Positions 22,419 through 32,182 of a stretch of DNA of 64,000 bases are shown piece after piece. Below the pieces are notes generated by a model. The model was given only the letters and a program-made list of their open reading frames with translations. It had not been told where the DNA came from and did no database searches. Made by a program: the position numbers and the translations under genes. How positions within the stretch are numbered: position 1 is the stretch's first letter; each line of letters begins with the position of its first letter. The DNA is from Bedellia somnulentella (Eukaryota; Arthropoda; Insecta; Lepidoptera; Bedelliidae), in the NCBI GenBank assembly GCA_963576735.1, contig OY755182.1:3720001-3784000 (forward strand), written 5' to 3'.

Positions 22419-23629
22419 ATGTTAGTAAGTATTTTTTGGTTAGTTTTTGTTTTGTAATTTAATGTCCTGTCATAAATTTAATTACTTCATCATCAAGTCG
22501 TGGGAACCTACTTCAATACTTGTATTATTCACTTTTCAGGTCTGATTCTGAGTGCGAATCATTTGTTGTCGCGCAAGACGTCGCCGCCGCCGCAGCGAAG
22601 AAGAAGCCAGCAGCGGCAAAGAGGAAGTCGAGCTCAAAAGCAGAAAGTACCTCAAGCAGTAGCGTCAAGTAAGATCACTACATTATCATTTATTTACTAG
22701 AGTAGGTTATTAAAATTTTAATGAGAAATAAGTATGTCAACATGCAAATTTTACCTCAATCAGTAACATAGATATTTGAATTGATTCTTAAGTTTAGCTA
22801 ATTTCAAACAGTTATGTTTGGCTATGTAGTGTCGGCATAGAATAACACTACCCCATTTCTTCTTGGAATTGGGACGTTTAAGGGATTTTTGGGCGATGTG
22901 GTTAGAGACCCATCACCAAAAACCTTTATTTTATCATCTTTTCCCAACTGAAAATTCAAACGTGGTTGAGGAATTTCTAATTCCTTAGCTCTGGCTACCC
23001 CTTCTATGGATTTATAGCCGTGAGCATATGTATGTATGTGTGCATGTTATGTTTTAAATAAATATTTGTAATGTATGGTATTGATATCTCCAACCAGCCT
23101 GCTAGGTGTGTTACATTTTTACTTATATTCTGTTTACATAAGTAAGTCATCATAAAATTTTAATTAACTAACAATCAAAAATGACTGTGATGTTTAATGT
23201 GTGTATTAAGCGAGCAGAGTAAATATATAATTATATTATTATTATTTTTTCAGGTCCCAGAAAAAAAACAAAACTGTGGATGTGTTCGGACTCTGCAACG
23301 AAAACGAATACAACGATCGTGTGTTGCAGTCGAAGACTCTACCATCATTTGTCGTGAATCGTGTGGCCAACGGTAACCAGCGACGGGTCGTCAGCACATC
23401 CGGCGAATTCTATGTGGAGCTGAAGGTTTATGAACGCCACGACGCTGAGGACGCTCCCAAGGACACCCGCTGGACAAAGGCTTTGCTCCGACTAAACTGT
23501 TACCTTGAAGAGGGCTCACCGCAGTGGAAGCTGTTGCATCGCTTCGTGAAAGAGACCGGCACACTCTTCGAGGACTGTGTACCATCATTTTATAACCCCG
23601 ACTTAATTAAAATTAAACAGGCTGACTGA
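22419..23629 (+). CDS. Spliced Polinton gene of unknown function
   Basis: Two exons are well supported. One at 22540-22668 follows a cttttcag acceptor and ends at a GTAAG donor. The other, 23254-23629, follows a tttttcag acceptor. Joined, they keep one frame: an acidic start (SDSECESFVV), an alanine/lysine-rich segment, a serine/lysine linker, then a 120-residue globular-looking region from DVFGLCNENEY to PDLIKIKQAD. The start is unresolved. An ATG at 22419 sits six bases before a perfect GTAAGT donor, but joining it to 22540 is out of frame; an alternative acceptor at 22552 would fit. Intron 2 (585 bp) holds a family A SINE. I do not recognise the protein. The basic/acidic low-complexity N-terminus suggests a nuclear or nucleic-acid-associated role, as inference only. 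Confidence 0.6.
22820..23045 (+). repeat. SINE-like family A in the intron
   Basis: A copy with target duplication GTTATGTTT at 22811-22819 and 23046-23054. It lacks the ggtgggtgtacgtaagagg block. Confidence 0.85.
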
Positions 23630-24357
23630 GGCAATTTTACTATACATTGTTTGTATTTTTTCCTATTGGGTACTTATATGTGGTATTAAATATTATTTTG
23701 GTATTGGTATAATTACAGGTAAACGTGGTATTAGGTATTAATTTTGGTATTGGTATAGGTATATTATATCTAATTCCTTAGCTCTGGCTACTCCCTCTTG
23801 GGATTTATAGCCGTGAGTATATGTTATGTTATGTATAGGCATAGGTATAGGTAAATACAGCTACAGCCAATTTTTATTAGTCTGTGTATTTTATTGGTAA
23901 ATTCTGAGTTAGTTACTAGGTAGTTAATATTTTTTATCACTCATTCTATCCCTAAGCTTTGAAGTATTCTCTAGTCTATAGTATTCCACTGCTGGAAGTA
24001 GGACTTTCCGTATCCCATCTATTACTATACACTTTTTACAAGTAGTCATCTCACCTAGCCTGAGAGCGTCCTTCACTACGTTAGTCTAGTCGCGCTCTGA
24101 CACGTTTACCCTATTAGATAGCGGATCTTAGACAGCTTTTTAAATTATATTATTTTATTAACATATTTTTAGACAAATATTTAGCGTAGGGAGACCTGTG
24201 TGCATAATTAGATACCTCAAGACCACTTTTAATCCAACTCGGTGAGAGAAGGCTTTTGTTGTGCAGTGGCTTGTAGGTTTATAGTACCTATTAATTGTAA
24301 AAATATACACCCATATAAGTACCCAAATTTCTAGTTAGGTAATCAACAGATCGCAAA
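23630..24357. other. Intergenic region with truncated family A copy
   Basis: A 5'-truncated family A tail lies at 23771-23837 (ccttagctctggctactccc to gagtatatgttatg). Upstream of it are short repeats of ggtattggtat. No polyadenylation signal or promoter is obvious; the polymerase ATG follows at 24358. Confidence 0.5.
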
Positions 24358-27300
24358 ATGCCATTTTGTTCCGTATGTAGAGTAACTGTTGACAAGAGGA
24401 AGTGGATTGGTCATTTGCGGAGTAATTCCCATAAGAAAAATGACATTGTTATTGGTGTGGAGGATGGGGTGCAAAAAATTTTGTCCGCATTCCGGGATAG
24501 AATAGCTACTTATAGAATTGTTGTGCCAGAAGGTAAAGAGCTTTACTCAACGTCTTTATTTTTCATCAATATAAGGAATAAAATAAAATCACTTTTAGAT
24601 CAATCACTACAAAAGCATACTAGTATCAAAGTAAACTTTGAACTTTTTTCAACATTCTTAATGATGAGCAATGATAATCAGGAGATGAAATCCTTTTCAA
24701 CCAAAAATAGTTCTCTCCATTTAAATTATGATTTTCATAAAACTTTCTCTGAAATAGAATCCAAACTGATGAAAAAAATGGAAGAGTTTCAGGAAAGGGA
24801 CTCGGGCTGGGCCTTTTTGAACAACTCACATTTTGAGATTAACATCAATAAATATCAACCACTCAGCGGGTCCCAGTACACAGCTTTGCCTCAATTTATA
24901 AAAAACAAGAAAGCTTGTTTAAATATTCAAAATAACGACGAATACTGCTTCCTGTGGTGCATCACAGCAGCCTTACACCCAACAAAGATCCACCCCGAAC
25001 GGGTGTCTTCCTACCCTCATTTTCAGGATTTATTCAACACTGAAAACATGAATTTTCCTGTAAGTTTCGCAGATATCACCATTTTTGAAAAAAATCATCC
25101 AAATATTACTATCAACGTATATGGTTTGAGCGATGGCAAGTTTATTGAAGGACCATTATACAGATCAGAATCAATGAATAAAAAAGTTAAGCATATTAAT
25201 TTATTGCTCGTTGAAAACGAGGATAAATCACATTACTGTTTGATTAAAAATCTACCCCGCCTTGTGAGAAGTCAAATCACTAAGCATCACGGAAATTTAT
25301 TCTTTTGTGATACATGTTTGTCATTTTTCAAATTACAAGAAGACTTAATCAATCATGTTTGTGGTGAGACAGCCTATTTTTTACCCGAAAAGGGTTCTTT
25401 TCTTCAATTTAAAAATTATGATAAGAAACAAGATGTACCCTATGTAATCTATGCAGACTTTGAGACAATGTTACAACCAGTGCATGGTTGTGAACCCAAC
25501 CCTAATATTGCTAATACAACTGATCTGCATCATCATATACCGATTGCTTTTGGGTATAATATAATTTGTTCAGTTGATGAAACCCAAAATCGCTACGTTT
25601 CTTACAGAGGTAGGAAGTGTGTTTCAAAGTTTATTCAATCGCTACAAACTGATTGTAAAAATATTCATGATTCGTTAAATACCAATAAACCAATGATTTT
25701 CACAGAATCAGACAATCTAAATTTTCAAAAGGCAAAGCGCTGTCATATTTGTAACCATTTTCTATGGAATGATAAAGTTAGAGATCACTGCCACATCTCC
25801 TTACGCTACCGCGGCGCGGCTCATGCTCACTGTAATTTGCAATATAAATCACCTAATTTCATACCAATATTTTTTCATAACTTATCAGGATATGATTGTC
25901 ATCTTTTCATCAAGGAACTTGGTGAACTTCCTGGGACGATAAAATTAATTCCAAAAACAAAGGAAAATTATATTTCTTTCACAAAATTTTTACCTATCGG
26001 TGATGGAGATCACATTCAGTTGCGATTTATCGATTCATTCAAGTTTTTGGGAACCAGCTTAGAGAAATTAGCTAAAACATTAAAAAAAGAAGACTTTCAT
26101 TGCCTACGCAAGCATTTTCCAGAAGATAATCACTTTAATCTTTTGACGCGTAAGGGTGTCTACCCTTATAATTACATGAGTAATTGGGAGGTTTATTTAG
26201 AAGACAGTCTACCTTCCCAGCCCAAGTTTTTCAATACTATGACGAACGAAAACATTTCAACTGAAGATTATCAACATGCCCACTCAGTTTGGAGTCAGTT
26301 CAAAATTCATAACTTAGGCGAATATACTGATTTGTATCTCAAAAGTGATGTTTTAATTTTAACGGACATTTTTGAAAGTTTTCGTAAGACATGTAAACAT
26401 CATTACCAACTGGACCCAGCATTTTATATCACTGCCCCAAGTTTATCATTTGATGCTATGTTGTTAAAGACAGGCGTTAAACTAGAACTTTTAAATGATT
26501 TATCCATGATCCGCATGATTCAAAGTGGAATTAGAGGAGGAGTAGTTATGTGCTCCCATCGTCATGCGAAAGCAAACAACAAATCTATGACAGATTATGA
26601 TCCCTCAAAAGAAAATTCATACATAGTTTATTTAGATTGTAATAATTTATATGGTTATAGTATGTGTCAACATCTCCCTGAGTCTAATTTCAGATTCCTC
26701 AAGCAATATGAAATTGACCAACTTGATATTGTATCAGTAGAGGACGAGGCAGATTATGGCTATATACTTGAAGTAGATTTGATGTATCCGCGGAACTTAC
26801 ATAGTGAACACGATGATTTACCATTTTGTCCTGAAAAATGCACCCCACCCGGAGGAAAAAATAAAAAGTTAATTCCAAATCTATATGATAAATACAATTA
26901 CGTTATTCACTACAGGCATTTAAAAACATGCTTACAGCATGGCTTAATTTTGCAAAAAATTCATCGCGTGATTACGTTTAAACAAAGACCTTATCTTAAA
27001 ACATATATCGACCTTAACACAAAACTTCGTCAAGAAGCTAAATCTGTGTTTGAACAGGATTTCTTTAAACTTTTAAATAATTCAGTGTTCGGAAAAACAT
27101 TAGAAAACATCGAATCAAGGGTTAGCGTTCACTTAGTGAAGCAATGGAGCGACACGACCAACAAAACCAAAAAGAAATTGAGTGTTGATAAACTAATTGC
27201 AAGCCCGAATTTCCACAGTGTCTCTGTTTTTAGTGAGAACTTAGTAGCTGTTCAGATGAAACCTAGACGAATCGTCATGGATAAACCAATATATATCGGA

Positions 27301-27870
27301 TTCTCAGTACTTGAGCTATCTAAAGCACACATGTACCACTTTCATTACGATATTGTAAAACCATATTATCAAGATAGTGTTAAAATGTGCTACACGGACA
27401 CTGATAGTTTTATTTATTCCATAAAATCAGATGATTTTTACCACGATTTGAAAACTCATTTTCTAAAATATTTTGACACAAGTAATTACAGCATTCAGAA
27501 CGAATACAATCTACCTTGCATTAACAAAAAAGTACCAGGTCTGTTTAAGGATGAAATGGGTGGAAGGATAATCACAGAGTTTGTGGGTCTAAGATCTAAA
27601 CTGTACTGTGTAAAAACTCAAGATAAGGTTATAAAAAAGGCTAAAGGTGTCAAAGCATGCATAGTTCGAGATCTGACTGATTCAGACTATAAATCTGTCC
27701 TTCATAAAAATAATGTCATCCGCAAGAAAAATATTTTGTTTAGATCTATCCGTCATGAATTAATTACGAAAAGCATTAATAAAGTAGCTCTATCTCACAA
27801 CGATGACAAAAGATTGATACGAAGCGATAAAATTAGTACATTAGCCTGGGGTAGCAAACATATTTTGTGA
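24358..27870 (+). CDS. Protein-primed family B DNA polymerase (Polinton)
   Basis: The protein has 1170 residues, full length for the family. It replicates the element, and the family primes from a terminal protein. An N-terminal C2H2/U1-like finger (C4, C7, H19, H25) comes first, then a region with EYCFLWC (~197-203) and HYCLIKNLPRL (~298), then a second finger-like CDTC...H...C (~320). The 3'-5' exonuclease shows Exo I YADFET (D367, E369), Exo II SGYD (D513) and Exo III YLKSD (Y660, D664). Polymerase motifs are A, LDCNNLYGYS (D760); B, NNSVFGK (~907-913); and C, YTDTDS (D1014, D1016). All catalytic acids are intact and the frame is unbroken. It is the central + gene, and the ATG is the first in frame. 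Confidence 0.95.
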   Translation: MPFCSVCRVTVDKRKWIGHLRSNSHKKNDIVIGVEDGVQKILSAFRDRIATYRIVVPEGKELYSTSLFFINIRNKIKSLLDQSLQKHTSIKVNFELFSTFLMMSNDNQEMKSFSTKNSSLHLNYDFHKTFSEIESKLMKKMEEFQERDSGWAFLNNSHFEININKYQPLSGSQYTALPQFIKNKKACLNIQNNDEYCFLWCITAALHPTKIHPERVSSYPHFQDLFNTENMNFPVSFADITIFEKNHPNITINVYGLSDGKFIEGPLYRSESMNKKVKHINLLLVENEDKSHYCLIKNLPRLVRSQITKHHGNLFFCDTCLSFFKLQEDLINHVCGETAYFLPEKGSFLQFKNYDKKQDVPYVIYADFETMLQPVHGCEPNPNIANTTDLHHHIPIAFGYNIICSVDETQNRYVSYRGRKCVSKFIQSLQTDCKNIHDSLNTNKPMIFTESDNLNFQKAKRCHICNHFLWNDKVRDHCHISLRYRGAAHAHCNLQYKSPNFIPIFFHNLSGYDCHLFIKELGELPGTIKLIPKTKENYISFTKFLPIGDGDHIQLRFIDSFKFLGTSLEKLAKTLKKEDFHCLRKHFPEDNHFNLLTRKGVYPYNYMSNWEVYLEDSLPSQPKFFNTMTNENISTEDYQHAHSVWSQFKIHNLGEYTDLYLKSDVLILTDIFESFRKTCKHHYQLDPAFYITAPSLSFDAMLLKTGVKLELLNDLSMIRMIQSGIRGGVVMCSHRHAKANNKSMTDYDPSKENSYIVYLDCNNLYGYSMCQHLPESNFRFLKQYEIDQLDIVSVEDEADYGYILEVDLMYPRNLHSEHDDLPFCPEKCTPPGGKNKKLIPNLYDKYNYVIHYRHLKTCLQHGLILQKIHRVITFKQRPYLKTYIDLNTKLRQEAKSVFEQDFFKLLNNSVFGKTLENIESRVSVHLVKQWSDTTNKTKKKLSVDKLIASPNFHSVSVFSENLVAVQMKPRRIVMDKPIYIGFSVLELSKAHMYHFHYDIVKPYYQDSVKMCYTDTDSFIYSIKSDDFYHDLKTHFLKYFDTSNYSIQNEYNLPCINKKVPGLFKDEMGGRIITEFVGLRSKLYCVKTQDKVIKKAKGVKACIVRDLTDSDYKSVLHKNNVIRKKNILFRSIRHELITKSINKVALSHNDDKRLIRSDKISTLAWGSKHIL

Positions 27871-28435
27871 TCTGTTGATTACTTTGATATTAATATGTAG
27901 TTTTAATATAGTATAGTTAAGTACCCTTCATGTAATTAAGATTATGTAAGTGTAAGTAGATATAAGAATGTAATTAATGAAATGTTTTTCAAAATTAAAT
28001 CATAGTAGAGTATTTGAATTGTTGTTTTTTTTAACCTATAGGTTCTAAATTCATAAAAATGCTATAAATAAATAGGTATATTATTCACTATCAAATAGTA
28101 TGATGGAAAACAACCAAACACGTGTAGCTTACTAATGTGGGGTTGTGTTTGCGTCAGCAAAAACAAGTCTATACTTGTCTATACTGTCGGCACTCTTTGT
28201 AATAAAATCGAATGTATTCTACCAGAAAACTGCAACGCAAACAAATGCATGAGTGTGGAAAAGAACACTATATAAACAACAAGACAAGACACTCGACACG
28301 AGGTCTATAAATTGTCAACATGGCATATTTAACTAACGCTATTTGAGGAAGCATTAAAGCTTCTTCATTCTGTCAACAGGAGTCATACCTACCAGTCTCA
28401 GAATAAACGGGTGTTTTATACACGTTTTATACAAA
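27871..28435 (+). promoter_or_regulatory. Intergenic region with TATA box and uORF
   Basis: A TATATAAAC box at 28269 is followed by possible start sites and an 8-codon upstream ORF at 28320-28346 (ATG to TGA) before the spliced gene's ATG at 28436. AT-rich sequence with AATAAA-like motifs after 27870 could end the polymerase transcript. Confidence 0.45.
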
Positions 28436-28916
28436 ATGTCTCTATCGGTAAGATATCTATTCGTTAATTCATAGCATAAAGCAAGAAGTGGACTTGATGA
28501 ATAAAATTTAAAATAATTAAGTACTCATTTATTATTTTTGCTTACAGATCCTGACTGAGCCTTTTGAACCGCAGCAATGTGGTCAAAATTGGTTTGATAG
28601 TGACGTCGAAGAACTGAGAGTGCCAAGCTCAGATCATCTACTTGTGAAAAAGAAAAGCACACCAAGAACATCAAAAAAACGTCGGGCGGATGATGATGAT
28701 GATGCTTCAACTTCGTTCGTTGTAAGAAAATGCCCGCGAGCAGGACATAGACTCGTGAAAATAGAGGTCATCGATTTAAACCGTGGTACAAGTGACAGCG
28801 AGCGTGTAGTTCTTAAGGCCCAGTATGTAGTGATGGATCCAGTAGACGAAATTATAGACTTAACCGAAAATTTAGTAAAAAAAATTTGCAAATCCATGTG
28901 TAATGATTCTGTGTAA
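28436..28916 (+). CDS. Spliced Polinton gene, small acidic/basic unknown protein
   Basis: Exon 1 is 28436-28447 (ATG plus three codons, ending before GTAAG). A 100-bp intron follows (28448-28547, acceptor gcttacag). Exon 2 is 28548-28916. The joined frame gives 126 residues. It starts MSLSILTEPFEPQQCGQNWF, with a lysine-rich segment and a run of aspartates (ADDDDDAS), then a C-terminal part with RLVKIEVIDLNRG and a hydrophobic/acidic tail. The frame of exon 2 is open back to the acceptor, which supports the splice. I do not recognise the family. It lies between the polymerase and the convergent capsid arm and has its own TATA box, so it may be expressed separately. A purely intronless reading would lack an ATG. 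Confidence 0.7.
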
Positions 28917-29227
28917 GTAACTTCTACAATTAGAAAACATACCTGTTAAAGTCTGTCTTTTTTATAATTAAATATGTAGAAGTTTGTACATTTAGACTTT
29001 AGTTTATTATTTCTATATTTAGATAATATAAGTTTTCGGTAATTTTTACTATGTTATTTAAGATTTCTTTGTTCTTTAAATGTAAATATAATTGTATACT
29101 GTGCAGTAAAAACTATATACTCTGCATCTGTTAAGGTATTCTATAATTAATTAAATAAATAAAACTATTGCTTTAAAAAATATTTTTTTATTTCCAAAAA
29201 CTACCTTATATCTATTTAAATGTTTAT
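28917..29227. terminator. Convergent polyadenylation region
   Basis: AATAAA-type signals occur on the + strand near 29153-29160 and on the - strand (tttatt) near 29190 and 29222. This fits transcripts ending from both sides at the meeting point of the two gene arms. Confidence 0.5.
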
Positions 29228-29731
29228 TTACAAGAACATACTACCATTTTCTTCACTCATGTTATCATAATACCATTTCCTTAAACAAACTACTGTTTTC
29301 AAAGCACAATACTTTTGATGGTTAAAACAACAAATTTTCTCACAATCTTGATAACTGTCAAATATTGATTTCAGATTAGGACATTCCCTTTCTCCAATAT
29401 CTACAACTTTACAATGTGGGGATAACTCTTTTACCCATTTACATTTTTCAGACCCTTTAACAAATACATCATTTTTTTCTAAAATAGGTTTTATTATTCT
29501 TCTAAATTCGTAATAATCAATGTATCCTTCTCGCCAGTAAATTCCTCTATTTTTCTCTAACCACTTTACTTGTTTCTTCTCATTATCTGTTAATTTTGAA
29601 AATGCAAAGGGTGGTTTCACTAAATAAATCTGAGTATATTCTGCTGTAGCATAGGCCACTTCTTTAACAATAAACCTATTTTTACAGTCACGAAACCCTT
29701 GCAAATCACAGAAAAATAAATTATTACTCAT
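29228..29731 (-). CDS. Polinton protein of unknown function, 167 aa
   Basis: The ORF is intact and overlaps the upstream capsid gene by 4 bp (ATGA type), so the two are probably on one transcript. It opens with NNLFFCDLQGFRDCKNRFIV and has KEVAYATAEY, then KPPFAFSKL, then IYWREGYIDYYEF, then VFVKGSEKCKWV, and a Cys/His-rich end (CEKICCFNHQKYCALK). I recall similar LQGF...KE...W..G...VKG proteins beside insect Polintons but know no assigned function. The early D-x-Q-G and the later acidic/Lys positions could suit a nuclease fold, a weak inference. No signal peptide or membrane segment is seen. Confidence 0.75.
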   Translation of the reverse strand: MSNNLFFCDLQGFRDCKNRFIVKEVAYATAEYTQIYLVKPPFAFSKLTDNEKKQVKWLEKNRGIYWREGYIDYYEFRRIIKPILEKNDVFVKGSEKCKWVKELSPHCKVVDIGERECPNLKSIFDSYQDCEKICCFNHQKYCALKTVVCLRKWYYDNMSEENGSMFL

Positions 29732-30942
29732 GTTATTTTTTTCACAATATTTGAAAGGGGTTTATATTCCACTATGCAATCGTTTAGTATGAGGCAGTAA
29801 GCAGATGTTTGATCAGGAATCTCTAAGTCACTTTCTAACTCGATACGAACGTCCACGGGACCTGTTTTCAAGGTTTCGTTTTGTCTGCTACAATTGATGA
29901 CAACCAAAGGACATAAGTCCTTAAATTCTTTTAAGCTCAACAACGGTCCAGCGCAGTGTCCATAATAAGACTGTTGGAATTTTGTATACAACTCGTATAA
30001 TAATAAGTATTTATCATCTGCAAAGTTAATATTGAGGCTTTCATAAGGAAAGTATGTTGAATTTAAAAAAACTTTAACGTCACGTAAATGACAATGATCA
30101 AACTGTGACATATCCCCGCTTCCAATGTTCTTTCTTTGTGTTTGCAAACCTATGATTATGAACCGAGGTTTTTCTAATTGCGATGAAGTTTTCACTGACC
30201 AGGTATGTTTGGTTGTTCTTGGCAACAGAGGGTATTCATAGAGATCCCAGTTCCTAAATGCTAAACTTATGGCTCTATCTTTTTCCAAGTATCTAAGCAT
30301 GTTAACTCTCTCCCGATCTGAGACTTTTATATGTGGTACTCTCCACACTATTTTATTTATGTTAATATCATTTAACACTTCATTAGTACTTAATTTCACT
30401 GCATTTAGGTTTGTATTGCTACGTAGTAGTACCAACTCGTGCTTACAATTCATTATTATTTTATTGTAATCCTCTGCAAAACCAAGAACTTTATTCAATG
30501 GTATACAAACAGAAAAAAAACCTTTTGTATTTTTTATTCCATTAGTATCCCACCCCCACAAACGTGACATTTTCGATTCGTTTTCATTCATAGATATCAA
30601 AGATTTCATGGTCGTTGTAATGCCAGCATTTTTTATTCTATCTATTTCTACACCGTTTAATTCATAACGAATATCTTGAAATAGATACAAAATTGCATTA
30701 TTCACAAACTCCACAATACTAACTCTTTCTTTTATGTCTCCATTTCGTCGATGCACTGCTACTGAACCTTCTATGTATATTGTACTCGCTGAAGGCAATA
30801 CGTAAAGGTCTTGTTGATTAATAGGAATTCGAATTTCATCATTTTTGTTAAAACTGTTTATGTAAGGTTTATACGAATGAACTTGATAGCTTTCGATACT
30901 ATTATCTTGCGTAAAAGAATCTATGATGTTTAAAATATTCAT
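29728..30942 (-). CDS. Major capsid protein candidate (double jelly-roll)
   Basis: The protein has 404 residues and an intact frame. The N-terminus (IESYQVHSYKPYINSFNKND, then IRIPINQQDLYVLPSASTIY) and the later NCSRQNETLKTGPVDVRIEL match my recollection of insect double-jelly-roll-like proteins of Polintons and adintoviruses. Such proteins trimerise into the icosahedral shell. Composition is beta-rich, with regular short hydrophobic strands and few helices. It lies between the minor-capsid/protease genes and the 167-aa protein, all on the minus strand with tight spacing, as expected of a late gene block. It is shorter than many Polinton major capsid proteins. The assignment relies on family memory and context, not on a visible catalytic motif. 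Confidence 0.75.
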   Translation of the reverse strand: MNILNIIDSFTQDNSIESYQVHSYKPYINSFNKNDEIRIPINQQDLYVLPSASTIYIEGSVAVHRRNGDIKERVSIVEFVNNAILYLFQDIRYELNGVEIDRIKNAGITTTMKSLISMNENESKMSRLWGWDTNGIKNTKGFFSVCIPLNKVLGFAEDYNKIIMNCKHELVLLRSNTNLNAVKLSTNEVLNDININKIVWRVPHIKVSDRERVNMLRYLEKDRAISLAFRNWDLYEYPLLPRTTKHTWSVKTSSQLEKPRFIIIGLQTQRKNIGSGDMSQFDHCHLRDVKVFLNSTYFPYESLNINFADDKYLLLYELYTKFQQSYYGHCAGPLLSLKEFKDLCPLVVINCSRQNETLKTGPVDVRIELESDLEIPDQTSAYCLILNDCIVEYKPLSNIVKKIT

Positions 30943-31081
30943 TTTATAAGTTTCAGGTATTTTAAAAACTGTTTGTTTTTTTTCCTAAGCCTTTTTCTTT
31001 TAATAGGTATTTTCTGCTGCACTTCAGGTGTTATACTGACGTTGTTACTTTGGGCTTCCAATCTTTTATTAATAAAATCTA

Positions 31082-31753
31082 TCATTTTCGTCTTAAATGT
31101 AAATATAAGTGTAGATTTTCGTGACGTAAATTTAACAAATTATTATTTTCATCCAAAATTCTTATATTAATTTCACTTACTGTATTTTGATTTACTGGAA
31201 AATATATTAAATTTTTTGGTATTTCTATGATCCGATATCCTGGTGGTACATTTGGCGCAAATTCATAAATTATATGGCTAGGTTTTCCATTTATATATGA
31301 TCCGCTCACGATATCACATTCGATTCGAACGATAGTCGAAGGAAGAATGCTTACTGGGAAGAGAGATTCATGTATTATATTCGCTTTAAGTGTTTCACTG
31401 GCAAAACCCAATATTCTTCCGATTGAACCTGCTTTCTCAAAATGAATATCTTTAGAACAAAATATCTTTGTTTTCAAAGTATTATTATTACACATCAACA
31501 TAAACGTGCAATCTTTTAATATATTTTTTAAATAGTCATTAATATCAGATAACTCATAAGATCCCTCAGGTATTTCTATAACTCCGTTATCACCATAAAA
31601 AAACTTGTTATTGTTGTGGTCTATATTCGGTATTGAGTTAAAGGTTGACAAAAATATTAGTCCACACTCATATTCACCATCAAGTTGAAATGCTGGTGAA
31701 TAATATGTTGACAACGCTGATTTACAGCCAGTTACTGATAGTGTGAAAGACAT
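31082..31753 (-). CDS. Minor capsid (penton-like) protein candidate
   Basis: The 223-residue frame is intact. It begins MSFTLSVTGCKSALSTYYSP and has beta-rich segments such as GVIEIPEGSYELSDINDYL and GYRIIEIPKNLIYFPVNQNT. The phrase on 'EIPEGSYEL.DIN.YL' is typical of minor capsid or penton-base-like proteins found next to the protease in insect Polintons. It lies between the major-capsid and protease genes with short gaps. The single-jelly-roll fold is inferred, and structure prediction would decide. The region 30943-31081 between it and the capsid gene is short and holds no separate gene. Confidence 0.65.
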   Translation of the reverse strand: MSFTLSVTGCKSALSTYYSPAFQLDGEYECGLIFLSTFNSIPNIDHNNNKFFYGDNGVIEIPEGSYELSDINDYLKNILKDCTFMLMCNNNTLKTKIFCSKDIHFEKAGSIGRILGFASETLKANIIHESLFPVSILPSTIVRIECDIVSGSYINGKPSHIIYEFAPNVPPGYRIIEIPKNLIYFPVNQNTVSEINIRILDENNNLLNLRHENLHLYLHLRRK

Positions 31754-31783
31754 TGTAATAATGAGAAAATTAAGTAGTAAATC

Positions 31784-32182
31784 TTATTTTAAATGACTCT
31801 TCCAGAAGTTTTTAAGAAACTTTATACATAAATGACCACAGTTGAACGGATGATGTTTTTGGTAGTTTATATAGTTATAGTAAATATCAGTTTTTGTTGT
31901 TAGGTATTTAATTAGTTCGATTGGCGGTTTTAAATCTCCATAGCTATCAAAGTATTCACAATAGTTATTTATTTTGCTATAGGCTACCCAATGAGTTCCA
32001 GGATTCTCAGAACTGTCTAAATTTAAAATTGCACACTCAATGTTTTTAGATTTATTCGGCAAAGTGTTTCGCATGTAAACCCCTCGAAAGTATGGTATAT
32101 CGTGAGTATAATTTACTATATCAACATTAGTAAGTGCTCGTCTGGGTAACCTAGTTATCAGTTTTTTGAAAAACGTACACAT
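31784..32182 (-). CDS. Adenain-like cysteine protease
   Basis: The 132-residue protein is of the adenovirus maturation protease type (C5/Ulp1-like). The catalytic triad is visible: H64 in GTHWVAY, D79 in YFDSYG and C115 in FNCGHLCIKFL. In the family it cleaves capsid precursors inside the particle. It overlaps the upstream phospholipase-domain gene by 25 bp (32158-32182) and is followed by the minor-capsid candidate 30 bp later. The length is at the short end of the family, and all three catalytic residues are intact. Confidence 0.9.
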   Translation of the reverse strand: MCTFFKKLITRLPRRALTNVDIVNYTHDIPYFRGVYMRNTLPNKSKNIECAILNLDSSENPGTHWVAYSKINNYCEYFDSYGDLKPPIELIKYLTTKTDIYYNYINYQKHHPFNCGHLCIKFLKNFWKSHLK

